Assembly: GCA_964017145.1 (NCBI GenBank)
Contig: CAXHKQ010000282.1
Coordinates: forward strand, 1-12,850
DNA: 12,850 nt
Reading direction: 5' to 3'
Origin: Agrocybe praecox
Taxonomy: Eukaryota; Basidiomycota; Agaricomycetes; Agaricales; Agrocybaceae
The notes beneath the pieces were generated by a model. The model was not told where the DNA came from. It ran no database searches and was given only the letters and a program-made list of their open reading frames with translations. The first letter of the stretch is position 1. Each line of letters starts with the position of its first letter. Of this stretch, positions 1 through 8,150 are shown piece after piece. The translations under genes and the position numbers were made by a program.

Positions 1-42
1 TTAGTTTATCCTGCACACCCCCAAGAAATAAAGCGCCGAACC
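1..42 (+). CDS. Possible 3' end of a host-gene exon (partial)
   Basis: The first 42 bases form 14 open codons in frame 1 (LVYPAHPQEIKRRT) and stop exactly at a GTGAGTAAGT motif, which matches the intron side of a 5' splice site very well. The exon side (CC) is weaker than the usual AG. Frame 2 has a stop at the TAA near base 29. Frame 3 is open, but would meet a stop at once if joined to the candidate exon at 12771. Frame 1 joined to that exon stays open through all 122 bases. I do not recognise the protein. A stretch this short is open by chance fairly often, so the call rests mainly on the splice motif and the phase match with the far edge. The alternative is plain intergenic DNA. Confidence 0.3.
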
Positions 43-52
43 GTGAGTAAGT
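43..52 (+). other. Candidate 5' splice site (GTGAGTAAGT)
   Basis: GTGAGTAAGT closely fits the metazoan donor consensus GTRAGTNNNT on the intron side. The preceding CC is not the preferred AG. It sits directly after a 14-codon open stretch at the left edge of the window. Confidence 0.35.
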
Positions 53-544
53 CTCGGACATATACACGCACACACTCAAAAACACATACGCTAATTTCAT
101 CTACACGTTCCTTCAACAGATTAATAAACTGCCTCAATAGTTCCGCATCGGGGACATTGGTTGTTCTATTAATGTCTGGTTAATCAAATCCTAATCTTAA
201 ACTATCGCTACGGTTAAAAAGTCGGGTATCTACACAAATAGTGTTACTTTCTTCTTTACTTACTTACTTATTTGGGAAATTTACGGTTTAACCTGTTCGG
301 ATTGACATTTAAAGCGTTACTATTGTAGTGGAACTATATTTCATTGAAACGATCTATCCCACAAATTAGATAACAGAACCAGTGCAAGTGATAAAGGCAC
401 GATTTGTATCAAAATGCAATGAATATTCGTTCTATATTTTCGATTGAATAACGTTTTAGCTTTTCATAGTAAAAAAATCAATATTTGTCAATGATTTGAA
501 TTAAATCTTCCATCAAAATAGCATAAATCAACTACTGCAATCTC
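53..544. other. AT-rich non-coding DNA, no gene seen
   Basis: This stretch is AT-rich, has stops in all frames, and shows no inverted-repeat ends, tandem repeats or RNA-gene signals that I could recognise. A short CA-rich run lies near 64-90. It is likely intronic if the edge exons are real. Confidence 0.6.
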
Positions 545-2040
545 GTTACTTTCTGATGACGGACGTCGGGCGTGCTCCTCCCCACCCGCCCCATCGACTC
601 GAACAATACCATTCTAACAAGGCACGCGCCCGGCGACGCCCGCAAACAATGAGCATTATCATTCGTACTTTGTACGCGACGTGCGCACCAGATGATGATT
701 TTTTTTTGTGTTCGAGCCAGACGCCAAGACACACACACTCACACACAGGCACACACGCACACAATGTGCGAGACGAGCTCATTCGCGCACACTCAACCGG
801 AAATCGCTGTCACCTGAAATTATTGTAACCATATTTCTAACAGATTTATCTGCTTGGCGTGACGTCGCCGTGCGCCGTGTACGTATGCTGTAATGCTCCA
901 TGTACTCAAGAGGGGCTGGTGTGATGCGGTGAGCTCGAACGCGCTTCGCGCGTCTCATCAACACGGAATCACATCACATCTCGTAGCGTACTCGTAACGT
1001 TGTCGTAACGGGCAAAACTGGCGCGCAGTCCGCCGCCACCTGGGCGCTCACAGTGTTTTGTGGACGCGCGACGCCGCGATGTGGTACGCTTCTTGTGCGC
1101 CGGCATGTGTGATGGCTCGATGTGCGTGCGTACTCACGTGTGTTAATATCTCTGCATGCGTGAACGCGTGCCACACAGCGACGAAGACGAAGACGATGAT
1201 CGACGTACCTCTATTTCACTGTTCATGTGTGTGTGTGTCTCTACGCGCGCACATGCTCATACGTTGAACACTGAACGCACGCACGCACATGTAACATACT
1301 CATAATATCGCGCACGCGCGCCCTTGTATAATTTATGCTCGAACATGCTATAAACGATTTATTAAATTATTTATGATAGACCTGTGCGCACAGACGCACA
1401 CTGATCGCTAGTGTTTTTCTCTGCTCGTCTGCATAATCAAACTGTCACAATGGAGCGGCACAGTTTGCATCTTGCGTGCATTCACGCGCGGCGAAATGGT
1501 CGGTAATGTTGTATTGTTTTATGCGTGCGTACATTAGCGCAAGCGAGGGGCGCGCGCGCAACTCAGTCAGTGAGGCGTGCAAAATGCCGCACATTCTAAT
1601 CGGTCTGCACGGTGTGGGAACTGCGAACCTGTTGCTGAGGTCTGAGGTCTGCTGTGCACTCGCGCGGGTCAAATGAGATGGTAATTGAGCGAACAAGTTG
1701 CGGAGCGCTGCGCTGGAGAATTGTGGTGTGATTTGTGACCAGCGCCGATCTGTGGCGGAAGAGGCGCGCAATGTGCATAATTGAATCGAATTATGTCGGC
1801 CAGAGTAACGGTGGAGATTTTGAGCCAGCCAGCCGGCGAGGTGATTTATGTGGGAACACCAGACGTGTATTGTTCTGAGGCTTATATGCGTACAAGCAGA
1901 CACATGCGGACACAATTCGGACATTTACGATACCTCGTCGCGTTGGACGATGTCTTGCGGAGCAGCGTCGTAAACGGTGATGTTGCCGACAACTCGCGCG
2001 CGCACTCGATCACACACGTTGGCACCGCACAGTGGTGAAG
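545..2040. repeat. CG- and CA/TG-rich low-complexity block 1
   Basis: Base composition changes sharply here from AT-rich to rich in CG, CA and TG steps. Clear simple tracts include interrupted CA at 728-763, TG at 1226-1238 and a CG run at 1551-1559. Several moderately long open frames occur on both strands (for example 1445-1924 minus), but they overlap one another and resemble no known family. Their products are rich in R, H, T, C and A, as expected when alternating purine-pyrimidine DNA is translated, so I do not call them genes. An AT-rich gap at about 1320-1380 splits the block. Such tracts can adopt Z-DNA. Whether the block is a regulatory CpG island or a degenerate repeat cannot be told from sequence alone. 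Confidence 0.6.
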
Positions 2041-2187
2041 CCAGGGGGTGTTTAGGGTTTTTAACATCCCCAGATCTGCAGAAAAATTCAGTGTGCATTT
2101 TTATCAACAGAACTTGGACATTACCGATCAATTATTCCAAATTGAACCACCGTTTGAAGCACTGTTTTATCTAATAAATCCTTCATA

Positions 2188-2218
2188 CTAGGTTGGGGAA
2201 TAATGGGCTTCCGGTTTT
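2188..2218 (+). repeat. Mariner terminal inverted repeat (transposase 3' side)
   Basis: This end pairs with the reverse complement of about 2692-2721. The shared core is AATAATGGGCTTCCGG, and YTAGGTTGG forms the outer end. It has two extra G residues compared with its partner. Confidence 0.88.
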
Positions 2219-2236
2219 CACCTCTTTATTCAATGA

Positions 2237-2542
2237 TTTTTTTTTTTTAATCCCAGCTTCTGCAAATGGTTCCAAACGGTTTTGTGGTCGATCCCTAGTT
2301 CCTGGGCAATAGAACGAGTGCTCACATGCCGGTCTACTTCGATGATTTCCACGATTTTGCCTAGGTGTTGAGGTGTCAGTTTCACCACGACGGAATCGTC
2401 TGAACCATTCCTCCGCTGTTCTGATCGATAGTTTTTCGTCTCCCAGAACGGCACAAATCGCTCTTCGCGATTCTGCAGCGGTTTTGCCTTGTGCAAAATA
2501 AAATGTCAAAATAGCTCGAATTTCGTGATTTGCGAACTCCAT
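2237..2542 (-). pseudogene. Mariner transposase remnant, N-terminal DNA-binding region only
   Basis: Mariner transposase binds the element's inverted repeats through two N-terminal helix-turn-helix units and cuts DNA with a C-terminal DDD domain. Here the ATG at 2540-2542 opens a frame with a typical first unit: residues 8-25 read IRAILTFYFAQGKTAAES, and WFRRFRRGETD follows at about residues 46-56. The second unit lies in another frame, with ELGIDHKTVWNHLQKLGLKK near 2245-2300, so there is a frameshift at about 2360-2390. The linker that usually joins the two units also seems shortened. Coding similarity stops at a run of 12 T (2237-2248), just before the position where an intact protein would carry the WVPHEL motif and the catalytic domain. 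About 100 of the usual 340-350 residues remain. The HTKTV-like second unit suggests the cecropia/mori side of the family, but I cannot place it firmly. Confidence 0.88.
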
Positions 2543-2691
2543 TTCGATCGACCGTAACTTTTGAGCGCGGAATCTAATGTAAACAAACTAAACGTCATTT
2601 GAAAGGTGCTGTCAATACCTTTCAAACGATGTATAGGGTTACCAGATGCGACATCTGTAGCACTTACAGGAGCGCCGCGAAATTTGAATGA

Positions 2692-2721
2692 AAAACCCGG
2701 AAGCCCATTATTCCAACCTAA
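2692..2721 (-). repeat. Mariner terminal inverted repeat (transposase 5' side)
   Basis: Read on the minus strand, this end begins TTAGGTTGGAATAATGGGC and continues into TTCCGGG, matching the opposite end. It lies about 150 bp upstream of the transposase start codon. Confidence 0.88.
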
Positions 2722-3049
2722 TATATTGGATAAAGACTATGGACATGATTACATTAAAAAATATATTATTTCTGCGGCCGAACTACGTAAGAGAACTAAG
2801 CATCCAACGAAAATGTCAACTATGTTGCGTTACATACAATCTATTTCCAATCGATAAAACCTCGGCCCTTTGGAATGACAATTCGTTTTATTATGTCAGG
2901 ATTTTTTGCTGGAAATTGTGAGTGGTTTCCCACGTATTTCGGCGCATAATATTGTACTCACTAAGGCGTATTGAAAGTACGATTATAATTACGTTCCATA
3001 GTGATTAGTGCATAATTTATGCATTATTAATAAGGTGAGTTTCCGACGA
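2722..3049. other. AT-rich non-coding DNA between mariner and block 2
   Basis: Short open frames (2606-2857, 2688-2921) cross the mariner boundary and resemble no protein. A near-perfect palindrome, TGCATAA-T-TTATGCA, lies at about 3009-3023. A strong donor-like motif, AAGGTGAGT, occurs at 3032-3040 but no exon can be supported upstream of it. Confidence 0.5.
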
Positions 3050-3093
3050 AACTTTCATACCACCCACAGCGGAAAATCCTGGCTACGCCATTG
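3050..3093 (-). mobile_element. Possible terminal fragment of a hAT-like element
   Basis: Read on the minus strand from 3093, the sequence begins CAATGGCGTAGCCAGGATTT. This resembles the CAGTGGCGTAGCCAGG-type ends that I recall from invertebrate hAT-like non-autonomous repeats. No matching inverted end and no target duplication were found nearby, so it could be an orphan end or a chance match. Confidence 0.25.
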
Positions 3094-3094
3094 G

Positions 3095-3800
3095 CTGCAT
3101 GATCGAATGGCACAGCGAATTTCGATCTGGTTCTGTTTCGATTCCCCGTAGCGTTTTGAACGTAGCGACGACGCGCGAATGTTTGGCGGCAATGATGATG
3201 CGTGTTACATGTCCGCGTGTCCGTGTCTGTGTTCCGTACGTGCGTCTGGGTTTCCTTTGGTGCTGTGCGCCGCCGCCGCCGCTGCACGTGCACGTGTTCA
3301 ACAACGCGCGCTCTGAGGATCGATGCCGCCAAAGTCGCACAGAGCGAGCGCCACACAGTGCAATTTATTGTAAATATTTTATTTATGACAACTTTAAGTA
3401 TTATATGGCTGTAATTAAGAGATTTTTTTTCGCTGCTGCGCCGCTGCAGTCGCCTGGCACGTGCGTACATACACTCACATATCACACACACTCGAGCTCG
3501 AGAGTGCGCGTCTCTATACGGCCGCGTCAGCGTGTAACATTGCCGGTGTCGTATGTTGTGCAATATACGTTAATGCATTGACGCGTGCGCGCAAAGTATT
3601 ACATCGCACCGCTCTGTATGTGCGGTGTGGTGCAGCAGCAGCAGCGTCCAGCGGTATACTTTATTGTGTGCAATAAATTGGCGAATCTAGTCACCGTGCG
3701 CGCGCGTGCGCGCATCCCTTGCTGCTGGTGCTGCTGCTGCTGCACAAGAAGCAGCGACCGGCAGCCCGTCAACCGTTTGCGGAACGCTGCGGAGCTGCGA
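3095..3800. repeat. CG-rich block 2 with trinucleotide repeats
   Basis: This block holds a GCC run at 3270-3283, a (GCA)n run at 3632-3645, an interrupted TGC run at 3720-3743 and a CG/TG alternating run at 3696-3714. Overlapping open frames on both strands (3027-3563 minus, 3099-3581 plus) translate to R-, T-, H- and C-rich sequence without recognisable domains, so neither is called. The GCA and TGC runs are inverted relative to each other. The block could be a regulatory region or expanded simple sequence. Confidence 0.55.
3285..3296. promoter_or_regulatory. Two abutting CACGTG E-boxes
   Basis: CACGTG occurs twice with no spacer, at 3285-3290 and 3291-3296, and again at 3458-3463. CACGTG is the canonical E-box bound by bHLH factors such as Myc/Max and Clock/Cycle. 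In a CG/TG-rich block these hexamers also arise easily by chance, so function is only inferred. Confidence 0.3.
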
Positions 3801-4765
3801 ATGAATTAAAAGTGTCAGACTGATTGGGTCATTATACACTTGACATGTATACATGGAATAAATTAATGTATTTTAGTTGTTCCCTGTGCGACGACCGGCG
3901 ACGACGGCGAACGGTTGGTCCGCCAGTGCCGTTCTACCGGTGAAGGACGAACAAAATATGCGAATAAGAACGTTTATTTAGAGTTCTTCAATTGCATATC
4001 CAATGTGCATTATATCATCCATCAATAGACTGGCTGGCGCCAAAACATGCCTTATTTCATGTGGTGCAGGTTCTTTACCATTCGAAAATAAAAATAGCAA
4101 TTGTTCACCAAAACTCCGTGTCTGCTATTTGGGCACCGAACACGATGCGAAATGTTCGGCAGCTAAAGATTAATGATTCCCTAAAGATATAAAAACAATG
4201 TTTAGACATGTCGTGCATGCGATTTTGGGAATGCGAGAACATTCTGCGGAGATGGTGCCGCGATTACGCAAAACTGACAATTGTCAAAATCAACAAAATG
4301 TCGATAATTTAATGATTGGCCTATGAATTGTGGTCTCATTCACGGTTTTATCCGTATTCGGCCCTAAGTGACTATTAATAATTTACAAATTCGAAATGGT
4401 GTCTCCAGGAAAAAAAATTAGGCAGTATAAGGCACATGGATATTTTGCAAGGGTTAGCGCCAAATACTTTTCAAAGGTGATCTTGATATTTCAGATTCGC
4501 TGGATTTGGCAATAGGCCTTGAATGAGACTACGTAGAGGAAACTAAAAAGTGTTCATCAAAAAGGTAGTGTTTTCATCACTTTTTCCGGGACTTAGTGAT
4601 CAATGTAGTACAGTCCCTTTCTATCAAATTTTTCTGTTTTGAAATTTTCTGTAAACTACATACGTGGGAGGATTCCGCGCCTATTCACTTACAAATATTG
4701 TTGTTCCATTTTTTCTAATGATTCATTAGTTCTGGTTAATTTTAAAATCAGCTCATTTATACTAC
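3801..4765. other. Mostly AT-rich non-coding DNA, no gene seen
   Basis: No supportable open frame was seen. The short frame at 3992-4192 has no family resemblance. Small palindromes are present: CATGTATACATG at 3844-3855 and TGACAATTGTCA at 4275-4286. An 8-bp inverted repeat, AAAAAGTG/CACTTTTT, lies at 4545-4552 and 4578-4585. A short GC-rich stretch covers about 3885-3945. Confidence 0.55.
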
Positions 4766-4773
4766 CTAATTAG
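4766..4773 (+). repeat. Left 8-bp target site duplication (CTAATTAG)
   Basis: It is identical to 5357-5364 and fits the hAT duplication pattern with T at position 2 and A at position 7. Confidence 0.8.
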
Positions 4774-5356
4774 CAAGGCCCGGAAGTTGAGGGAAAACCC
4801 CTTTTTTCCTGTTCATCCTACAGAACATTTGTAACCACGATTATGCGTCACGTTTCCGTACGATTGAAATGGACTATACTTTGTATACCCTTTTTTCCCC
4901 TTTTTGCCCTTTTTTGGACGTTAGGCCCTTTTTCACATATAATCCCTTTTTTTTAGACCCTTTTTCGCCTTTTCCCCTTATTTCCACTATTTTTAGACCC
5001 TTTTTTGCCTTATATTGCCCTTAAAAATCTCTGCAAGTTTTCATCTAAATGCATACTGGTGAATGTTACATTTTTCGTGCAAAAAAAATTCTTTGAAAAA
5101 AAAATCGAAATATTTTTGTTAATTTATCTGAAAATATACAAAACATGTAATGCGAATTAATATTATCCAAGAACAAGAAAATAATGTGCATAGTGCGATA
5201 ATTGCACGAAGAACCAATTTCGCTTCATCGCTTCATCGAGAAATCATGGTTTTTAGTCCCTTTTTTCGTGTTTTTAGACCCTTTTTCACTGTTTTTGGTC
5301 ACTATTTTAGGGCCCTAAAAAACGTACTTTTTTAGGCCATTAACTTCCGGGCCTTG
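4774..5356. mobile_element. Non-autonomous hAT-type element (583 bp)
   Basis: The element is bounded by a perfect 15-bp inverted repeat: CAAGGCCCGGAAGTT at the left and AACTTCCGGGCCTTG at the right. It is flanked on both sides by the identical octamer CTAATTAG. An 8-bp duplication of form nTnnnnAn and ends starting YARNG are hallmarks of hAT transposons, and both fit. The interior encodes no transposase; the longest frame (5150-5335) is 61 codons and translates the F-rich motif array. It therefore depends on a hAT transposase elsewhere. The interior is T-rich with ten CCCTTTTT motifs, eight near the left end and two near the right, all in the same orientation. The clean duplication suggests a fairly recent insertion. 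One caution is that CTAATTAG is its own reverse complement, so it could instead be counted as part of a 23-bp inverted repeat. Confidence 0.85.
4797..5286 (+). repeat. Array of CCCTTTTT motifs inside the hAT-type element
   Basis: Ten copies of CCCTTTTT occur on the plus strand. Eight lie between 4798 and about 5007, and two between about 5257 and 5286. Four share the longer context TTTTAG(A/T)CCCTTTTT. hAT elements such as Ac/Ds carry many short subterminal copies of a transposase-binding hexamer, so a similar role is possible here. Here, however, the copies run in one direction rather than mirroring each other at the two ends. Confidence 0.7.
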
Positions 5357-5364
5357 CTAATTAG
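5357..5364 (+). repeat. Right 8-bp target site duplication (CTAATTAG)
   Basis: It is identical to 4766-4773 and lies directly outside the right inverted repeat. Confidence 0.8.
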
Positions 5365-5985
5365 TTTACTTGAACCATGCAAAAAAATCGGATTTTCCAA
5401 GTTTGTGACCATTTTTGGAGGACAATCTATAATAATCTGAACATTCCAATGATACAGATTTGGTGAATAAACATAATTCTATCATATACACAAAACATCG
5501 CGAAACATAAGTCTCATCTTCGGCTGACGACGCCCTAAACAAGGCCGCTCTGTTAATTATATGGAGAAATCACCGAGCTATAATTCGCTCGGTGATTATT
5601 TTCTGATGTTTCGAAATATGAGGATGTGTAGAAAATGTCATTCTCTATCATTAAAGTATTCTCAAATTGCTCTAAGTAAGTCAATCAAGTGAAAAGTTAG
5701 TTAGTTGTATTAGGAATAATTTGTTATTTCACTCCCCGTACAAAAGTTCGTGTTTCTAATACAGTCTCTAAGTTGTTACTGGACCAACATAGAACAATGT
5801 GTGGATGTGCATACTCAAATGAAAGATAATGAAATTGTCTACACATTGAAGTAGTTTTGAATCTTGGATCAAACTCGAAACATATTAGTTGTTTTTCCTA
5901 AATAATTACACATCAAAAAAATATTCATACATTGTAACAAGCATGCACCTTAAATGCGTCCCTGAGTTGATCAGCCGCAACCAGC
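5365..5985. other. AT-rich non-coding DNA, no gene seen
   Basis: Stops occur in all frames and there are no terminal repeats. The only clear structure is the 11-bp hairpin at 5568-5597, listed separately. Confidence 0.55.
5568..5597. repeat. Perfect 11-bp inverted repeat, 8-base loop
   Basis: AATCACCGAGC (5568-5578) and GCTCGGTGATT (5587-5597) are exact reverse complements around TATAATTC. The stem is too short for a microRNA precursor. It could be a cruciform, a protein-binding palindrome, or a remnant of a foldback repeat. Confidence 0.7.
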
Positions 5986-5989
5986 AGCT

Positions 5990-7060
5990 CTTCAGCCGGC
6001 CTCCGAATGCCTGCCAGCAATGAGCATCATCCCGAGTGCAGTACCGTGTCCGCGTTCGTGTGTGTGCGTGTGTGTTCGCGTTTGTCGCGCCGCATCCGTG
6101 CAACCAATCCCCTCGTCGTGCGCCTTACCAATTCCGCATCGCATCGCTCGCAGGGACATCCAGGTGCAACATATATGTACTTGCTGTGCCGGATGATGTC
6201 CCGCATGATTTATGCGAACACAATAACAAAAACGCGAAATATTATTTACTATATATTATGATTACGATCATCCTAGGCCGACGATGCCGAAGCCTCTCTA
6301 GCATAGCTCACGCGACGCCAGCTCGCGATTATATTATTAATTCGAGCTGGTTCATGTTCATGCGCCCAGTGCAGATCATAATTAATTCCCCAGCTCGACT
6401 CGGCTCGACGGCTGCGGCGGCGCAAAACTGGCGACCCGGTTCTCCGCGGCCTGCGGATGCAAACGCGAATTTATGAGCGGTTGCGCAGTCAACGACATTT
6501 CGCCAAAGAGTTTGTTTCTGCACTGCAGAGTCGTGCGGATTCGCAAATTCGAAATCGACGAAATGCAGCCACACTCTCACATTTATTCCGTATTCCGTCG
6601 TCCTATATGAAACATGTCAACGCTAAATTTCGTCCCGGCACTCACATACACACGCTCACGTGTGGTTCGGTTGACAACCGTTATCAGATAACGCTCACGC
6701 GAGTTTCTTCGTTGACACGCGAGGCAGACAGACACAAACACACACACTCGCATAACGAGAGCTGCACACACACAAGTCAGCGCACAATCAATGCCAACAA
6801 TAAATCTAGAATTCTTGTCGTATGCACCACGCGCACACACACACACACATGCAGACGCCACACGGGCACACCGCTAATGCACTTCGCGCACGCGTCCGAC
6901 TCTGCGCAGAGCAGATTCGACACTTTCTTATGAATGCCAGTGTGTGTGTGTGTGTGTGCTGAGGTGGTTTGTAAATATTTTGTGCATTAATCCACTTATG
7001 TCTGCTGCGTCTGGGCTGCCGCGTTGACGTCGCGCTGCAACGCGCTCGCCAACGATAACA
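5990..7060. repeat. CG- and CA/TG-rich block 3
   Basis: Composition switches again to CG/CA-rich DNA. A pure (CA)8 lies at 6834-6849 and a pure (TG)9 at 6941-6958, inverted relative to each other with 91 bases between. Open frames of 130-160 codons (6036-6476, 6457-6933) overlap on both strands and have no recognisable domains. They appear to be by-products of low stop-codon density, so no gene is called. Confidence 0.55.
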
Positions 7061-7267
7061 CTATGCGCCAAAATGACTAAAACTTCACTGGGTCCAGATT
7101 CTAACTGCATTGATCTTTCAAACAAAATCGAAAAAGTTAAGCTTTTGCTTTTGGCTGACATATTATAATATTACACTTTAAAATATTAGCTCTTGTTGCC
7201 TGAACGTATGAACGTACACCTTCTTTCTTGTTTCCTTTATCGGTATTACAATCTTAACATATTTTAA

Positions 7268-7470
7268 CCTCCTTCAATCCGAACTATTTCACGCCAACGT
7301 GCGCCAGTCTCGTACTCCCGCTGCTACCAGGTCGGGCTTCACGGCATCCATCCATCGTGCTTTCGGCCTTTTCGCACCTCTACTTCATCACAGATCACTA
7401 GTTACAAGCAACCTCCGCGGCACCTGCACATCCGCCATCCTGTCGACATGTCCCAGCAACCTCAGACAGC
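7268..7470 (-). pseudogene. Decayed C-terminal tail of a non-LTR retrotransposon reverse transcriptase
   Basis: Non-LTR (LINE-type) elements copy their RNA into the genome with an ORF2 reverse transcriptase. Many invertebrate copies end in a recognisable tail of the form LRWxGHVxRM, then RRGRPxxRWxDxVxxDLxxxGVxxWRxLAxxRxxWRR. Read on the minus strand from 7465, this segment gives LRLLGHVDRMADVQVPRRLL, then KRPKARWMDAVKPDLVAAGV, RDWRTLA and finally RR. Two adjacent TGA stops (7385-7390) interrupt the middle, and further TGA stops at 7289-7291 and 7274-7276 fall where a Gln/Arg and a Trp would be expected. Upstream, out-of-frame fragments such as NIDLNEL near 7514-7535 may be more of the same reading. 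The copy is old, truncated at its 5' side and non-functional. The exact clade cannot be assigned. Confidence 0.8.
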
Positions 7471-7689
7471 TGACTTTAGTGAACTGTTCTATTGCAATTT
7501 ATCCTTATTATAATTCATTAAGATCAATGTTATGTTCTTTTAAAGCGTTATTGTTGTGTTACTCGGCACTGACACATCAATTGCATCGATTTCATTGCCG
7601 TTATTATGTCAATCAATTTAGATCGGCTCGTAGTAAGCCGTGATAAAGAGTTGATTTTTTCAACATGTAAATCGAATTAAAAACGGTGA

Positions 7690-7870
7690 ACAACTTGGAG
7701 ATAATATAATAGAATAGATTAGAATGGTTTTTATTATTCACGTAATTTGTGTATGGCTATAACACGGAGGAGTTCCTCCGTGGGCTATAATAATGTTGTT
7801 CGGATTGGTCAGAGTTCAACCGTTGTCGGTTTTTCAGCTGTGTGGTTCGTTTGTGTTGTGGGTATTTATG
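7690..7870 (-). mobile_element. Possible retroelement 3' region with a palindrome
   Basis: The segment contains CACGGAGGA (7763-7771) and TCCTCCGTG (7774-7782), a 9-bp palindrome with a 2-base spacer. The arms are bracketed by direct copies of GGCTATAA. Stem-loops of this kind occur in 3' untranslated regions of some LINE elements, and a LINE relic lies nearby on the same strand. No coding or terminal-repeat evidence ties the two together. Confidence 0.2.
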
Positions 7871-7939
7871 ATGTGGGGTTATTATGGATGTTTCGAGAAA
7901 AGTATATGATATAAAAGCTCTCTGAAGGTGTTTATACTA

Positions 7940-8004
7940 CCCCAATATTTAATAGTTCGTCCACCTACGATGTTTTCGATCTTTGATGTGTACACGCCTA
8001 TTGG
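7940..8004 (+). repeat. Tc1-like terminal inverted repeat (transposase 3' side)
   Basis: It starts CCCCAATATTTAATAGTTCG and pairs with 9043-9107. Two mismatches occur in the outer 41 bp and about nine more in the next 24. Confidence 0.92.
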
Positions 8005-8150
8005 ATCCACATTTGAGAAATGTAATGACACAACTTTGTTGATCATAATGTACTCTTAAACATATTTCGATTCCTTCGCTTTAGGTACACGTCGACCTTA
8101 CGAAGAACTATCACAAAAAACACGTTTTTATTTTTATACATTTTATTCAT

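Larger units (their letters stand above)
2188..2721 (-). mobile_element. Internally deleted mariner element
   Basis: The ends are imperfect inverted repeats of about 30 bp. The left end starts CTAGGTTGGGGAATAATGGG. The right end, read on the minus strand, starts TTAGGTTGGAATAATGGGC. They differ by a 2-base indel and a few substitutions. TA dinucleotides flank both sides (2186-2187 and 2722-2723), the mariner target duplication; if TA is instead counted inside the YTAGGTTGG start, the element is 2191-2718. At 534 bp it is well under half the roughly 1.3 kb of an intact mariner. It keeps the transposase 5' leader and N-terminal coding region on the minus strand, then runs straight into the left terminal repeat. 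The catalytic domain is missing, so it cannot move without a transposase supplied elsewhere. Confidence 0.9.

Noticed and set aside
728..763. CA-rich repeats considered as a possible CRISPR-like or satellite array
   Set aside because: The units are dinucleotides without distinct spacers, which makes them an ordinary microsatellite.
1445..1924. 159-codon minus-strand open frame in CG-rich block 1
   Set aside because: Overlapping frames of similar length exist on the other strand. The composition simply lowers stop density, and no domain is visible.
3032..3040. AAGGTGAGT, a strong donor splice motif on the plus strand
   Set aside because: The upstream sequence is AT-rich with no supportable exon and no matching acceptor, so it is probably a chance match.
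3027..3581. Antiparallel 178- and 160-codon open frames
   Set aside because: The two overlap almost fully on opposite strands, include simple-repeat translations, and resemble no protein.
5150..5335. 61-codon plus-strand frame inside the hAT-type element
   Set aside because: It mostly translates the T-rich motif array and is far too short for a hAT transposase.
6036..6933. Plus-strand frames of 146 and 158 codons
   Set aside because: They translate CA/TG microsatellites (HTHT runs) and have no recognisable domain.
7299..7643. 114-codon plus-strand frame
   Set aside because: It is antisense to the decayed reverse transcriptase tail, whose conserved motifs read on the minus strand.
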